Below, in pieces: positions 1 through 7,666 of a DNA stretch of 33,740 nucleotides (position 1 is its first letter; every line of letters begins with the position of its first letter). Location of the stretch: NCBI GenBank assembly GCA_030744755.1, contig JASLPY010000059.1:1-33740 (forward strand), in the 5' to 3' direction. The position numbers and the translations under genes were made by a program. Origin of the DNA: Kiritimatiellia bacterium (GTDB lineage Bacteria; Verrucomicrobiota; Kiritimatiellia; UBA8416; JADHWI01). The notes under the pieces are model-generated. The model was not told the DNA's origin and searched no databases. It saw only the letters and a program-made list of their open reading frames with translations.

Positions 1-165
1 GGGCTGCGTTTCTTTGCGTTGTGCCAGCTTTGCGCCGCTCTGGTGCGCCGCGCTACCAGGGATTCAACCGGTTCTCTTGCTTTACATTTCATCAGATCTA
101 TCTCAATAACTCAATCTCAGCAATCCGTACGGAATTGGCGGTCTTTACATCTCTGACCGCGGTAA

Positions 166-362
166 TGTTCAGTGGTCCCTACAAGCAGCATCGATAAAGA
201 CCCGGAACGGATTGGATACGAAGCAGCAGCATTGCTGTCCCGGCTCATGGATGGTGACAGGTACCCACCTACCCGGTCCTGATCGAACATGCGGGTGTGA
301 TCGAGCGCAGGAGTACCGACACATTTGCCGTCAAAGACCCCGGCGCCGCAAGAACATTCTGA
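166..362 (+). pseudogene. Frameshifted C-terminal remnant of a XylR/LacI-like sugar-responsive regulator
   Basis: Reading codons from 166 gives a stretch with IGYEAAALLSRLMDGD (from 211), which matches my memory of the end of the periplasmic-binding-like sensor domain in XylR-type AraC-family regulators of PVC bacteria (there usually IGYEAAALLDRLM). That frame stops at 280. One frame over, from about 270, the expected continuation appears: YPVLIEHAGVIERRSTDTF and AVKDPG, then a stop at 360-362. The two halves are offset by one base, consistent with a one-base loss near 265-272. The upstream sensor region is not recognisable and the C-terminal AraC-type helix-turn-helix that should follow VKDP is absent. 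I infer a decayed fragment, not a gene. Family recognition is from motif memory only. Confidence 0.55.
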
Positions 363-365
363 TTC

Positions 366-425
366 ATTCCATTCCTTGAAACCCCGTCCTTGGGGCGGGG
401 CCAGAGTCTCTTGGCTATGCCGTTG
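366..425 (-). repeat. Isolated tail copy of the three-hairpin repeat
   Basis: On the minus strand this reads GGCATAGCCAAGAGACTC followed by a GC-rich hairpin (CCCCGCCCC / GGACGGGG). The same tail, GGCGTAGCCAAGAGACG, follows the complete repeat at 23979-24042, so this is a detached or truncated copy. It begins just after the stop of the regulator remnant. Confidence 0.5.
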
Positions 426-459
426 TGCTCGAACAGAATGGACGCTGGTCTCGCCTATT

Positions 460-1935
460 CTATCTTTTCTGTTTCTTCCTCTTCGTTGCTGCCCGTTTCA
501 GTTCCACTATCTCAGGTCGCGTATACTGCTTCTTGTACTCCTCACTCCGCGAACGGAGTTTCTTGAGCACGGCCTGATACTCTGGATTACCGGCAACATC
601 GCTTAACTGGGTCGGATCCTTTTCGCGGTCATACAGCAGCTCGACCTTCTCTTCATAGTAGTTGGCGTAGGTGAAGCGAGTGTCGCGAACGCCGTACCAC
701 TTGGGAAGCGAACCCCAATTGTAATGGTGCTCGCAGTAAAAAACCTTTCGCCAATCTTCCGGGCTCCGGCCATCAAGAAGTGGCATTAGGCTGCGCCCCT
801 GGTATTTCTCAGGAATCGCCACTCCCGCCATATCCAGAATGGTACAGGGAATATCCAGATTCACGGCCATCTGTTTGAGAACACGGCCACGCTGTTTTTC
901 CGGCATACGAGGATCATACACAATGAGCGGAACACGCAGCGACTGTTCGAAGTGCGACCACTTGCCCGCAAAGCCTCGATCTCCCATATAGAACCCATTG
1001 TCGGCTGAGTAGATGATGATCGTGTTCTTGTCCATGCCCCGCTCTTCCAGGGTTTTCCTGACGCGGCCGACAATTCGATCCATCCCGGTCAGCATTCGAT
1101 ACAATGCGCGCATATTCGTGCGATATTTATCGGACGTATCCCAACGCCATTTGTACCGGTCCCGGTTCATTGATTTGCGCAGGAAGTCCGGTGCTGAGCT
1201 GTAATACTCAGGATCATCAAGGTCGGGACGGTTGGGTTCAACATCCTCGTATAGACCGTCTTCCTTCTTGGCCCACTGAAAATGAAATCCCGGACGGAGA
1301 TCATGGTCTTCGGCATGAGATATATTGAAGCTCATGTACAGAAAGAACGGGTTGTCCTGTTTGTGAGATGTGAGGAACTCGACCGACTTGTCGCCCATGA
1401 TCTCATCAACATGTCGCAGCGACCCGTCGGGCATTTTCTTCATATAAGGAGTTCGCCTTAAAGCTTGAGCCTCATCGAACATCATCCGCATTCCGTCGGT
1501 GCCACGTTGAAACCTGACATGCTGCTTTCCAAAGAAAGCGGTGCGATAACCAGCCTGGCGCAGAAGGGCGGGGAAACTGGTGACAACATCTTCCCTTATG
1601 ACTGGCGTGCCATGCCTAAAGTCGCTGTAGTAACCATGGCTGGTTGTTGTAAGGCCGGTAAAAAGGGTGGCACGACTGGCCATACAGATAGGCGTATTCA
1701 CGAAAGAATTCTCAAAGCGAACCCCGTTTTCGGCCATGGCGTCAATATTCGGAGTCTTAATCTGCGGATGGCCGGCACAACCGAGTGAGGTATTGCGCTG
1801 ATCATCCACCAGGATGAAAAGAATGTTTGGAGGCTTCTCCCGCATCCCCGGCATGCCCTTGCCTGTCTTCGGCCCCTGTGCATTACACACCGAAGCGATC
1901 AGCATCATACATATTGGCAAAGCCATTCTCTTCAT
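460..1935 (-). CDS. Secreted sulfatase (type I, formylglycine-dependent)
   Basis: A type I sulfatase of 491 aa hydrolysing sulfate esters, probably on a polysaccharide, outside the cytoplasm. A signal peptide (MKRMALPICMMLIASVCNAQ) opens the protein. DD44-45 after NILFILV binds the metal. The formylglycine site is C84-M-A-S-R88 inside a CMASRATLFTG motif, and YSADNGF at 309-315 is the second metal-binding signature. The start at 1935 is chosen because AGAAGGAG lies just upstream and it places the signal peptide first; the frame stays open 15 codons further but those codons are not protein-like. The motif has Ala where most Cys-type sulfatases have Pro (CxAxR rather than CxPxR). It lies 67 bp downstream of the small secreted protein and is probably cotranscribed with it. 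The substrate cannot be read from sequence. Confidence 0.9.
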   Translation of the reverse strand: MKRMALPICMMLIASVCNAQGPKTGKGMPGMREKPPNILFILVDDQRNTSLGCAGHPQIKTPNIDAMAENGVRFENSFVNTPICMASRATLFTGLTTTSHGYYSDFRHGTPVIREDVVTSFPALLRQAGYRTAFFGKQHVRFQRGTDGMRMMFDEAQALRRTPYMKKMPDGSLRHVDEIMGDKSVEFLTSHKQDNPFFLYMSFNISHAEDHDLRPGFHFQWAKKEDGLYEDVEPNRPDLDDPEYYSSAPDFLRKSMNRDRYKWRWDTSDKYRTNMRALYRMLTGMDRIVGRVRKTLEERGMDKNTIIIYSADNGFYMGDRGFAGKWSHFEQSLRVPLIVYDPRMPEKQRGRVLKQMAVNLDIPCTILDMAGVAIPEKYQGRSLMPLLDGRSPEDWRKVFYCEHHYNWGSLPKWYGVRDTRFTYANYYEEKVELLYDREKDPTQLSDVAGNPEYQAVLKKLRSRSEEYKKQYTRPEIVELKRAATKRKKQKR

Positions 1936-2002
1936 CACTTCTCCTTCTTGCATTCTCTCCTCTACCCCCTGCCGCATCATTTCTCTACAGCGCCAACGTC
2001 CG

Positions 2003-2494
2003 CTATTCAGTGCCTGGCGTCGATGCTTTGACCTTACCTTCGGAAAGGGTTTTGATATGCGCAGCCACCATGTCCACGGCAGCCTGCTTCAAAGCTTTCT
2101 TCTCAGCTGCCGCAATGGCCTTCTTATCTTCTTCCTTCTTCTTTCTTCGTACAGGTTCCTCGATCTCAGGAGCATACGATTCCATCTTCTTCTCGGCATC
2201 TTCGGGTTTCGTATAGGATCTCACGACGCGAAGGCTTCGCTTCGTCAGCATTGGGAAACGCTTGCGCTTCTTGGTCTCATCCTTGGCCCATTCCTGCTTT
2301 GCTGCAACAAGAGCGCGTGGAAAGTGTCTGCTTTCTTCGCGCAACTCGGCCTGGAGCGCCTTGAGCTCTTCGCTGTTAAGCAAGCGATATTCGGACGACT
2401 TGTCGAAGCCTGAGATCTTCACGATTGAATGACTTTCCATTGCCAGCGAAGTCGTCGCTGTAAGCATGAGTAGCAGTAATGTGATTGTTTTCAT
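2003..2494 (-). CDS. Small secreted lysine-rich protein of unknown function
   Basis: I do not recognise a domain. The 163-aa product starts with a clear signal peptide (MKTITLLLLMLTATTSLAME). The mature part is highly charged, with KKRKRFP around the middle and a Lys/Glu/Ala-rich segment (RRKKKEEDKKAIAAAEKKA) that is likely helical or coiled. The start at 2494 is preceded by AAAGGAG at good spacing. The longer in-frame extension to 2641 merely translates the palindromic repeat upstream and is rejected. It sits immediately before the sulfatase on the same strand, so it may be a periplasmic or cell-surface partner of that enzyme; that is inference from position alone. Confidence 0.75.
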   Translation of the reverse strand: MKTITLLLLMLTATTSLAMESHSIVKISGFDKSSEYRLLNSEELKALQAELREESRHFPRALVAAKQEWAKDETKKRKRFPMLTKRSLRVVRSYTKPEDAEKKMESYAPEIEEPVRRKKKEEDKKAIAAAEKKALKQAAVDMVAAHIKTLSEGKVKASTPGTE

Positions 2495-2499
2495 TTCGC

Positions 2500-2614
2500 T
2501 CCTTTGGATTTCGTCCCATGCGCGTGGGATCAGAATTCTTTGCTCTGTCGTCGCGCTTCTACGGGAGGGACGCCGGCCTCGGCGTCCACGGGCAGCGAGG
2601 CCGCTGCCCCTCCC
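2500..2614 (-). repeat. Three-hairpin palindromic repeat, copy 1, with tail reaching the start codon of the small secreted protein
   Basis: The 52-bp core at 2563-2614 has outer inverted ends GGGAGGG / CCCTCCC enclosing two hairpins: GACGCC / GGCGTC and GGGCAGC / GCTGCCC. Read on the minus strand, the core is followed by a tail (GTAGAAGCGCGACG..., then a GATCCC / GGGAC hairpin) that ends at the Shine-Dalgarno of the gene starting at 2494. The copy at 23927-24042 has the same core length and the same kind of tail. The rest of the gene-free stretch, 2615-2851, shows no further feature that I can support. Confidence 0.8.
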
Positions 2615-2851
2615 AAATGCTCCGCGCTTTCGCGGGGACATTCACTTGTTCTCTCTATTCTTTGCTCTCTGGCTCTCAACCTGACGCTGCTTAGCACTTT
2701 TCAGCGCGTCTGTTGTAAACGGGTGGGTTGGCAAGCCATGAAGACTGTACAGGTTTCCGGTCAACTGTGGCGACACATTATATCGCATTGCGGAAGCCCA
2801 TACCGATTCTCCTTCCCTGCGGCCGTTTCTTTGCTTTACGCTGGTCGCTGT

Positions 2852-3520
2852 ATGAAGAACATCGATTTCATTACTCAACTGCACGGGAAGACAAGCAGGG
2901 ATTATGTAGAGCGCGTGATCCGCGGTGACAAAGCTCATTGTGCGGAAGTTGCAAAACAGTTCGGCAGGGATTACTGGGACGGCGACCGCAAGTACGGCTA
3001 CGGGGGATACAGCTACGACGGCCGCTGGGCGCCGGTGGCCAGGGACATGATCGACCACTACGGGCTGACGAATGAGAGCGTGGTACTCGATGTCGGCTGC
3101 GGCAAGGCACACCTGCTGCACGAAATGAAAGTCATACTTCCCGGCCTAGGAATCAGCGGGTTGGACGTTTCCGAGTACGCCATCGCGAATGCGAAGGAAG
3201 AAGTGCGAGAGTTTCTGGATCACGGCAAAGCGCAACAGCTCCCCTACCCCGACAACTCGTTCGACCTTCTAATATCAATCACCACACTCCACAACCTGCC
3301 GATAGATGAACTCGAAAAGGCCATCAAGGAAATCGAGCGCGTCAAGAAAGCCAACGGCAACAGCTACATTGTCGTCGAGTCCTACCGCAACGAGCAGGAA
3401 AAGGACAACATGCTGAACTGGCAGCTAACCTGCGAGTCGTTCTTCACCCCGCAGGAATGGGAGTGGGTTCTGCATCGATTCGAGTATACGGGGGATTACT
3501 CGTTTATATTCTTCGAGTAA
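2852..3520 (+). CDS. Class I SAM-dependent methyltransferase
   Basis: A 222-aa methyltransferase of the Rossmann-fold class I type. Motif I (VLDVGCGKAH) is at about 78-87, followed by the acidic SGLDVSEYAI loop for the adenosyl ribose and by LPYPDNSFDLLISITTLHNL, the usual post-I/motif II region. A Tyr/Gly-rich N-terminal block (YWDGDRKYGYGGYSYDGRW, about 41-59) is typical of a subfamily I associate with surface-polysaccharide gene sets, and the C-terminus GDYSFIFFE fits the same group. The start at 2852 is chosen by that family's N-terminus (MKNIDFITQL); there is no strong ribosome-binding site. The frame is open far upstream but there it only translates a repeat. It converges on the radical-SAM operon, ending about 90 bp from that operon's last gene, and may methylate its product or intermediate. 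Confidence 0.85.
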   Translation: MKNIDFITQLHGKTSRDYVERVIRGDKAHCAEVAKQFGRDYWDGDRKYGYGGYSYDGRWAPVARDMIDHYGLTNESVVLDVGCGKAHLLHEMKVILPGLGISGLDVSEYAIANAKEEVREFLDHGKAQQLPYPDNSFDLLISITTLHNLPIDELEKAIKEIERVKKANGNSYIVVESYRNEQEKDNMLNWQLTCESFFTPQEWEWVLHRFEYTGDYSFIFFE

Positions 3521-3529
3521 GTCTTTGAG

Positions 3530-3584
3530 AATCCCCTAAGAGAGGGGATGAACTTCTCCCGTACCGCCCCTCTCTGAGGGGAGT
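3530..3584 (-). repeat. Two-arm palindromic element (REPIN-like) between convergent genes
   Basis: Two short hairpins, ATCCCCT / AGGGGAT (3531-3549) and CCCCTC / GAGGGG (3567-3581), are separated by a linker that reads GTACGGGAGAAGTT on the minus strand. The same arm-linker-arm plan recurs at 8613-8674. Lying between two converging genes, it could also help stop transcription, but there is no U-tract. Confidence 0.75.
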
Positions 3585-3613
3585 CTCCATCATCACTGAA
3601 CCCCGCAAGTCCT

Positions 3614-4645
3614 TCAAACCACAAACTCCTTAACATCCTCCCCACTGGGCAATGGGGGCCCAACGGCCAGAAACCCAACCCCCGGCAAGGCGCCGCATAG
3701 CAGCACGGCGCGTATGAGTATGGCAAGTGCGAGAATCGTATCCGGGCTGCCCGCTGACCCAAAGTACAAAAGGTACAGGCCCTCCATCACTCCAATAGCG
3801 CCCGGAGTGACCGGTATTGCTGAGATCATCATTATCAGGGGAACGTATGCAAAATACACGCACCACGGCAAGTCCAGCCCCAGCCCCGACCCTATGAAGA
3901 AAACAAAAGCCACTCCGAGTATCTGCGCCACTGCCGTCAGGACTACGCAGGGCACCAGGCGGCGGCCGCTCTGCCGATAAGCTCTAATTGCATCGCCCGC
4001 CGCCGCGACATGTTTGGCGAATGGCAGCTTCTGATAGAGACGGTCCAGATGAAGAACTCGTCGCAATCGCGAACTCAAAAGAAACGCTGCCCCACCCAGG
4101 AGCCCAATGGTCACAACCCCTGCGGATGCCGCCGGAACATATAGGGAGCCCGAGTTCAACCCACCGTGTGTCCCCAAGAAGAACAGTGCCACCCAGGAAA
4201 ACAGAACAAGCCCGCATATCCCCATCATTCTATCAACAATGACGCTCGCAAGAACATGCCCTTTACGTTGAGTGCTCCTTACAACATAATAGGCCTTGAC
4301 CGCATCGCCGCTGATCATCCCGGGGATGATGGCACTGAACGACTCGCCAATGAATCCCAGCTTAATGCTTTCCCCCGCGCCTATGACAACATCCTGGATA
4401 CGCAAAAGCATGCGCCAGCGCAGCGCTGCAACGACCAGTGCGAGTGTCGAAACGATTATGGAAAGGATAAACATCAAGGGATCCACGTTTCGCAGACAGG
4501 TGAGAATTCCGGGATAAGTCGCTATAACTCCACTGGGATCAGCAGTCTGATAATCATTCCAATGCGCCCGGGAAAGCACCAGCACAAGCAGCGCCCCGGC
4601 GGCAGCAAAGCGCACAACACGCAAGAGTGTCTTCCTTGTCTGCAT
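3614..4645 (-). CDS. Flippase-like integral membrane protein (lysylphosphatidylglycerol synthase TM / UPF0104 family)
   Basis: A 343-aa polytopic membrane protein with about eight hydrophobic segments. The family signatures are visible: ALRWRMLLRIQ after the second segment, a GFIGESFSAIIPGMISGDAVKAYYV block, VIVDRMMGICGL, and PVTPGAIGVMEGLYLLYF near the C-terminus. These match the membrane domain shared with MprF, called flippase-like in many annotations. The soluble transferase domain of MprF is absent. Known or proposed roles of such stand-alone proteins are lipid or lipid-linked glycan translocation. It is the last gene of the operon, so I infer export or membrane transfer of the pathway product. 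The start MQTRKTLL is the first Met; the ribosome-binding site is weak. Confidence 0.85.
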   Translation of the reverse strand: MQTRKTLLRVVRFAAAGALLVLVLSRAHWNDYQTADPSGVIATYPGILTCLRNVDPLMFILSIIVSTLALVVAALRWRMLLRIQDVVIGAGESIKLGFIGESFSAIIPGMISGDAVKAYYVVRSTQRKGHVLASVIVDRMMGICGLVLFSWVALFFLGTHGGLNSGSLYVPAASAGVVTIGLLGGAAFLLSSRLRRVLHLDRLYQKLPFAKHVAAAGDAIRAYRQSGRRLVPCVVLTAVAQILGVAFVFFIGSGLGLDLPWCVYFAYVPLIMMISAIPVTPGAIGVMEGLYLLYFGSAGSPDTILALAILIRAVLLCGALPGVGFLAVGPPLPSGEDVKEFVV

Positions 4646-4702
4646 GGCTGCATCTATATCGACTTATCCCCCGCGAAGCAACAAGATCCGGTTCGCTCTC
4701 CT

Positions 4703-4728
4703 CGTACATCCCCTCTCCGAGGGGATTC
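4703..4728 (-). repeat. Single arm of the operon-internal palindromic repeat
   Basis: Contains ATCCCCTC / GAGGGGAT, a perfect 8-bp stem with a 3-base loop, preceded by the GTAC of the shared linker. The 26-base sequence is identical to 6846-6871 and has one mismatch to 8649-8674. It fills the gap between the radical SAM gene ending at 4747 and the membrane protein. Confidence 0.8.
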
Positions 4729-4746
4729 CCCTCCCCCGACACCAAC

Positions 4747-5817
4747 TCAAACAAAGTCGAGGTGTTCCTGGTCGGCTTCCAAGTAGCTGTGAAGCGATAG
4801 GTTCTTGCCGTGCGCAACACAGTGATGCCGGCATTCCTTGCTCGGATTCAGTTCTTTCAGTCTTGCCTGCAGAGCATCACTGCCCCAGAGGCCGGCAAAG
4901 CTGCTGTCCTTGATCGAGCCCAGCAGTCCGCTGGTTGTATAGGCCTTGTCCTGGCAGGTGTACAGGTTCTGATCCGCAGCTATAACCGTCAGGAACTGTG
5001 CCATCGGACAGCAATCGTAATCCCGAACCAGGCTTTCTGCGTCACTGTGAAACTTGTCAATCACGGCAAACGTATCATCCGTCAGCCTCTCGTCAGCTTC
5101 GCGAATCTGGCGTTTCACGTCGTCAAAGAAACCAGCCATGTAGTCAGTGTTCTCCGAGGGCTCTGTGCTGACTATCGCGTTTGACACCTTGACATGGTCA
5201 ACACCCAGCCCCTTCGCCATCTCGAGAAAACTCAAGACATCACCACTGTTGTCTTTTGTGATGATGAAGTTGATCCCCAGCACAGACTTTCGGCCTGCCA
5301 TTCCAGTAAAAGCACGAATGTTGTCACATACCTCGCCAAATTCCCCGACCGGCACACTCCGGGTGCGGGCATAACTCTCCGCGTCGGCGGCGTCCATCGA
5401 AACCCGCACCCAGGTTGCTCGCCCAGCCAGCAGCCCGGCAATGTCATCCTTGAGCAGACCACCATTGGTCAGGACAGCCAACTTTACCCCGCCATCCGTA
5501 AGCACGCGGATGGTTTCCTCTATCCCCGGATAGCACAATGGCTCACCACCGCCTGATAAGGTAACCGCCCTTACGCCCGTACTCACGAGATCAGCCGTTA
5601 TCTCACGCATTTTATCAGTGGGAATCTCGTCAGCTTCATTGAAGCGCTCGTTCAGGAAGAGATGGGAATTCCGATAACAACAGTAGTGACATTTGTGCTG
5701 ACACCTGTTGGTAGGTTTTAGGCGAACATGCACCGGCGCTGTAACCCGCCCGGCAGCAATATCGCCCAGCTTGTCGCTGAAGTGAAATATCTTGTTGTCA
5801 GCGTATAGCTTGCTCAT
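4747..5817 (-). CDS. Radical SAM enzyme with C-terminal SPASM/twitch-like Cys cluster (third in the operon)
   Basis: A 356-aa radical SAM enzyme. The [4Fe-4S]-SAM motif is C39-x3-C43-x2-C46 (NRCQHKCHYCCYRN). SGGGEPLCYPG follows at the SAM-binding GGE position. A C-terminal auxiliary-cluster region has CCPMAQF, YTCQDKAY and a final ECRHHC, resembling SPASM or twitch domains that carry extra Fe-S clusters. Such enzymes act on peptides or small molecules by H-atom abstraction; the substrate here is unknown. The start MSKLYADNK at 5817 lies just after a palindromic hairpin; the longer frame to 5904 would read through that hairpin into the preceding gene. It is a clear paralogue type of the two other radical SAM genes in the operon but diverged in its Cys spacing. 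Confidence 0.88.
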   Translation of the reverse strand: MSKLYADNKIFHFSDKLGDIAAGRVTAPVHVRLKPTNRCQHKCHYCCYRNSHLFLNERFNEADEIPTDKMREITADLVSTGVRAVTLSGGGEPLCYPGIEETIRVLTDGGVKLAVLTNGGLLKDDIAGLLAGRATWVRVSMDAADAESYARTRSVPVGEFGEVCDNIRAFTGMAGRKSVLGINFIITKDNSGDVLSFLEMAKGLGVDHVKVSNAIVSTEPSENTDYMAGFFDDVKRQIREADERLTDDTFAVIDKFHSDAESLVRDYDCCPMAQFLTVIAADQNLYTCQDKAYTTSGLLGSIKDSSFAGLWGSDALQARLKELNPSKECRHHCVAHGKNLSLHSYLEADQEHLDFV

Positions 5818-5827
5818 GTTGAACTCT

Positions 5828-5852
5828 GGAAGCCCCTCGGAAAGGGGCTTCC
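5828..5852 (-). repeat. Palindromic hairpin before the radical SAM start
   Basis: GGAAGCCCC and GGGGCTTCC form a perfect 9-bp stem with a 7-base loop. It is a variant arm of the operon repeat family and ends 10 bases before the start codon at 5817. Confidence 0.75.
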
Positions 5853-5887
5853 CTCCGATATCCGTGCCTATCAGTCCCGATCCGCGG

Positions 5888-6793
5888 TCAGATCCTCTCC
5901 ACAATTTGCTCTGCCGTCAGACCGTATTTTTCTCTCAGAAACATCTGGCTGCCGGCCTCCTGTACAAACTCATCGGGAATGCCAAACCGCTGTACCTTGA
6001 CCGCAAGCCCTTCATCAGTCACCACCCGCGAGACGGCGGCACCCAGTCCACCGATGACGCTGTGCTCTTCAATTGTCACAATCGATCTGCATCGCCCGGC
6101 CACATCAATGAGCAACTCCCGGTCAATTGGCTTTACCGTGTGCATGCTGATCAGCTCCGGATCCCTGCCCGCAGCGAGCAGCTTCTCACAGATCTCCTCA
6201 GCCGTAGGTAACATATTGCCTGTGGAAATCACCGCCACATCACGGCCCTGCCGCAGCCGAATCCCTCTGCCAAGCTCAAAGCCCTGCAAGCCATCGCGAT
6301 GAACCAACGGCTCCCCACTTTTTCCTATTCGCAAGTAAGAAGGGCCGTCCAGGTTCAACACCGCTTCCACGGCATGCTGAACTTCAACAGGATCACCCGG
6401 ACATACAACCGTCATACCGGGCAATGCATTCATCACTGCGATATCCGTGAGCGAATGGTGCGATGATCCTGCCGCCCCGTAGGTCAAGCCCTCCCCCACC
6501 CCTATCACCGTCACCGGCAGGTTCTGCGAACAAAGATCATTGCGAATCTGCTCAAAACAGCGCATCGTGACGAAGGGGACGATCCCGTAACATATCACCC
6601 GTTTATCGTTGAGGGCTAACCCTGCTGCAACGCCTATCATGCAGGCCTCGGATATCCCGATATTCATATAGCGGGAGGAGAATTCTTTCTGCAAGTCGTC
6701 GAACACATGAAACCCCGTGTCCGCAACGATCAGGTGCAGGCTCTCATCAGCCCTCATGCATGTACTCAGTTGTTTCAGCATTGCAGTGCGCAT
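5888..6793 (-). CDS. Transketolase, C-terminal subunit (pyrimidine-binding and C-terminal domains)
   Basis: The 301-aa C-terminal half of a split transketolase. It contributes the pyrimidine side of the thiamine diphosphate site and the C-terminal domain; the partner is the N half encoded just upstream. NIGISEACM around residue 49 carries the conserved Glu that activates thiamine diphosphate. Next come GVAAGLALNDKRVICYGIVPF, a GAAGSSHHSLTDIAVMNALPG block and PGDPVEVQHAV, all in family order. The start MRTAMLKQL has a modest GGATAG upstream; a second Met four codons on is possible. Split transketolases occur in central metabolism of some bacteria, but here the pair sits within a radical-SAM/glycosyltransferase operon, so I infer a dedicated two-carbon transfer, for example making a branched or chain-extended sugar. 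Confidence 0.9.
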   Translation of the reverse strand: MRTAMLKQLSTCMRADESLHLIVADTGFHVFDDLQKEFSSRYMNIGISEACMIGVAAGLALNDKRVICYGIVPFVTMRCFEQIRNDLCSQNLPVTVIGVGEGLTYGAAGSSHHSLTDIAVMNALPGMTVVCPGDPVEVQHAVEAVLNLDGPSYLRIGKSGEPLVHRDGLQGFELGRGIRLRQGRDVAVISTGNMLPTAEEICEKLLAAGRDPELISMHTVKPIDRELLIDVAGRCRSIVTIEEHSVIGGLGAAVSRVVTDEGLAVKVQRFGIPDEFVQEAGSQMFLREKYGLTAEQIVERI

Positions 6794-6845
6794 GGTCTAT
6801 CCACGAATAACACTTCTAGATAACCGGACCCTGGAGACCCGTCCC

Positions 6846-6871
6846 CGTACATCCCCTCTCCGAGGGGATTC
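6846..6871 (-). repeat. Single arm of the operon-internal palindromic repeat
   Basis: Identical over 26 bases to 4703-4728 (stem ATCCCCTC / GAGGGGAT). It directly abuts the stop codon of the transketolase N-half gene and fills the gap to the C half. Confidence 0.8.
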
Positions 6872-7666
6872 TCACTCCAATTCGTCACAGAAATCCTGGA
6901 GCTTCTCTTTAGGCACCGAAAAGTAGTGCCAGCCCAGCGAATCTTCCATCTCCCGGACGCCTTTACCCTTAACGGTTTTTGCAATAATCGCCGATGGCTT
7001 GCTCACCTCAAAAGGAACCGCCTTCAACGCGCCGCTTATCTGGGCACAATCGTGCCCATCCACTTCCATCGTGCTCCAGCCAAACGATCTGAACTTCGCT
7101 GCCAGCGTGTTAATGGGAAGAATATCCTCGCACCGCCCATATCCCTGGAGGTTATTGGCATCAACGATCACGATAAGATTATCAAGGGCAAGTCGAGCCG
7201 CTACCGCCGCGCCCTCCCAAACGGACCCTTCCTGGCACTCACCATCGCCCATCAGCACGAACGTGCGCCATCCCAGCTTGTCTTTCTGCGCAGCCCAGGC
7301 CATGCCCACAGCCATGGGCAGACCGTGTCCGAGCGAACCGCTGGAAGCCTCAATACCCGGCACACCACCCCTGGTCGGATGCCCCATCAAAAGTTTTCCA
7401 TCGACACAGTATTCAGCCAGCCGGTCCCTTTCGATAAAGCCCTTCTGCGCAAGCACGGAATAGAGTGAACTAACACAATGCCCCTTGCTCATCACGAATC
7501 GATCTCGTTTGGGATCGTCTGGTGACTCGAGATTCATCGTGTCGAAATAGAGCACAGCCAAGATGTCGGCAGAGGACATCGCGCCGCCTGCATTTGACCC
7601 TGTCTGGTGCATACGCAGCACATCCTTGCGAATCTGACGGGCTGCGCTTTCTATACTGTCCATCAT
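6872..7666 (-). CDS. Transketolase, N-terminal subunit (thiamine diphosphate pyrophosphate-binding)
   Basis: The 264-aa N-terminal half of a split transketolase. The thiamine diphosphate motif runs from GDG at about 140-142 (VLMGDGECQEGSVWEG) to NN at about 171-172 (IVIVDANNLQGYG). Other family blocks are FVMSKGHCVSSLYSVL, with the substrate-side His, and SLGHGLPMAVGMAW. The start ATG at 7666 overlaps the stop of the glycosyltransferase as ATGA, so the two are probably translationally coupled; the open frame further upstream is only the shadow of that gene. Together with the next gene it should form a full alpha2beta2 enzyme. Which ketose donor and aldose acceptor are used cannot be told. Confidence 0.9.
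   Translation of the reverse strand: MMDSIESAARQIRKDVLRMHQTGSNAGGAMSSADILAVLYFDTMNLESPDDPKRDRFVMSKGHCVSSLYSVLAQKGFIERDRLAEYCVDGKLLMGHPTRGGVPGIEASSGSLGHGLPMAVGMAWAAQKDKLGWRTFVLMGDGECQEGSVWEGAAVAARLALDNLIVIVDANNLQGYGRCEDILPINTLAAKFRSFGWSTMEVDGHDCAQISGALKAVPFEVSKPSAIIAKTVKGKGVREMEDSLGWHYFSVPKEKLQDFCDELE

Noticed and set aside
1..165. Possible coding or RNA feature at the left edge.
   Set aside because: I see only GC-rich TTTGCG-type repeat-like sequence and no open frame, RNA fold or motif that I can support.
2504..2851. N-terminal extension of the methyltransferase open frame.
   Set aside because: The added residues only translate the three-hairpin repeat and flanking low-information DNA; the family N-terminus begins at 2852.
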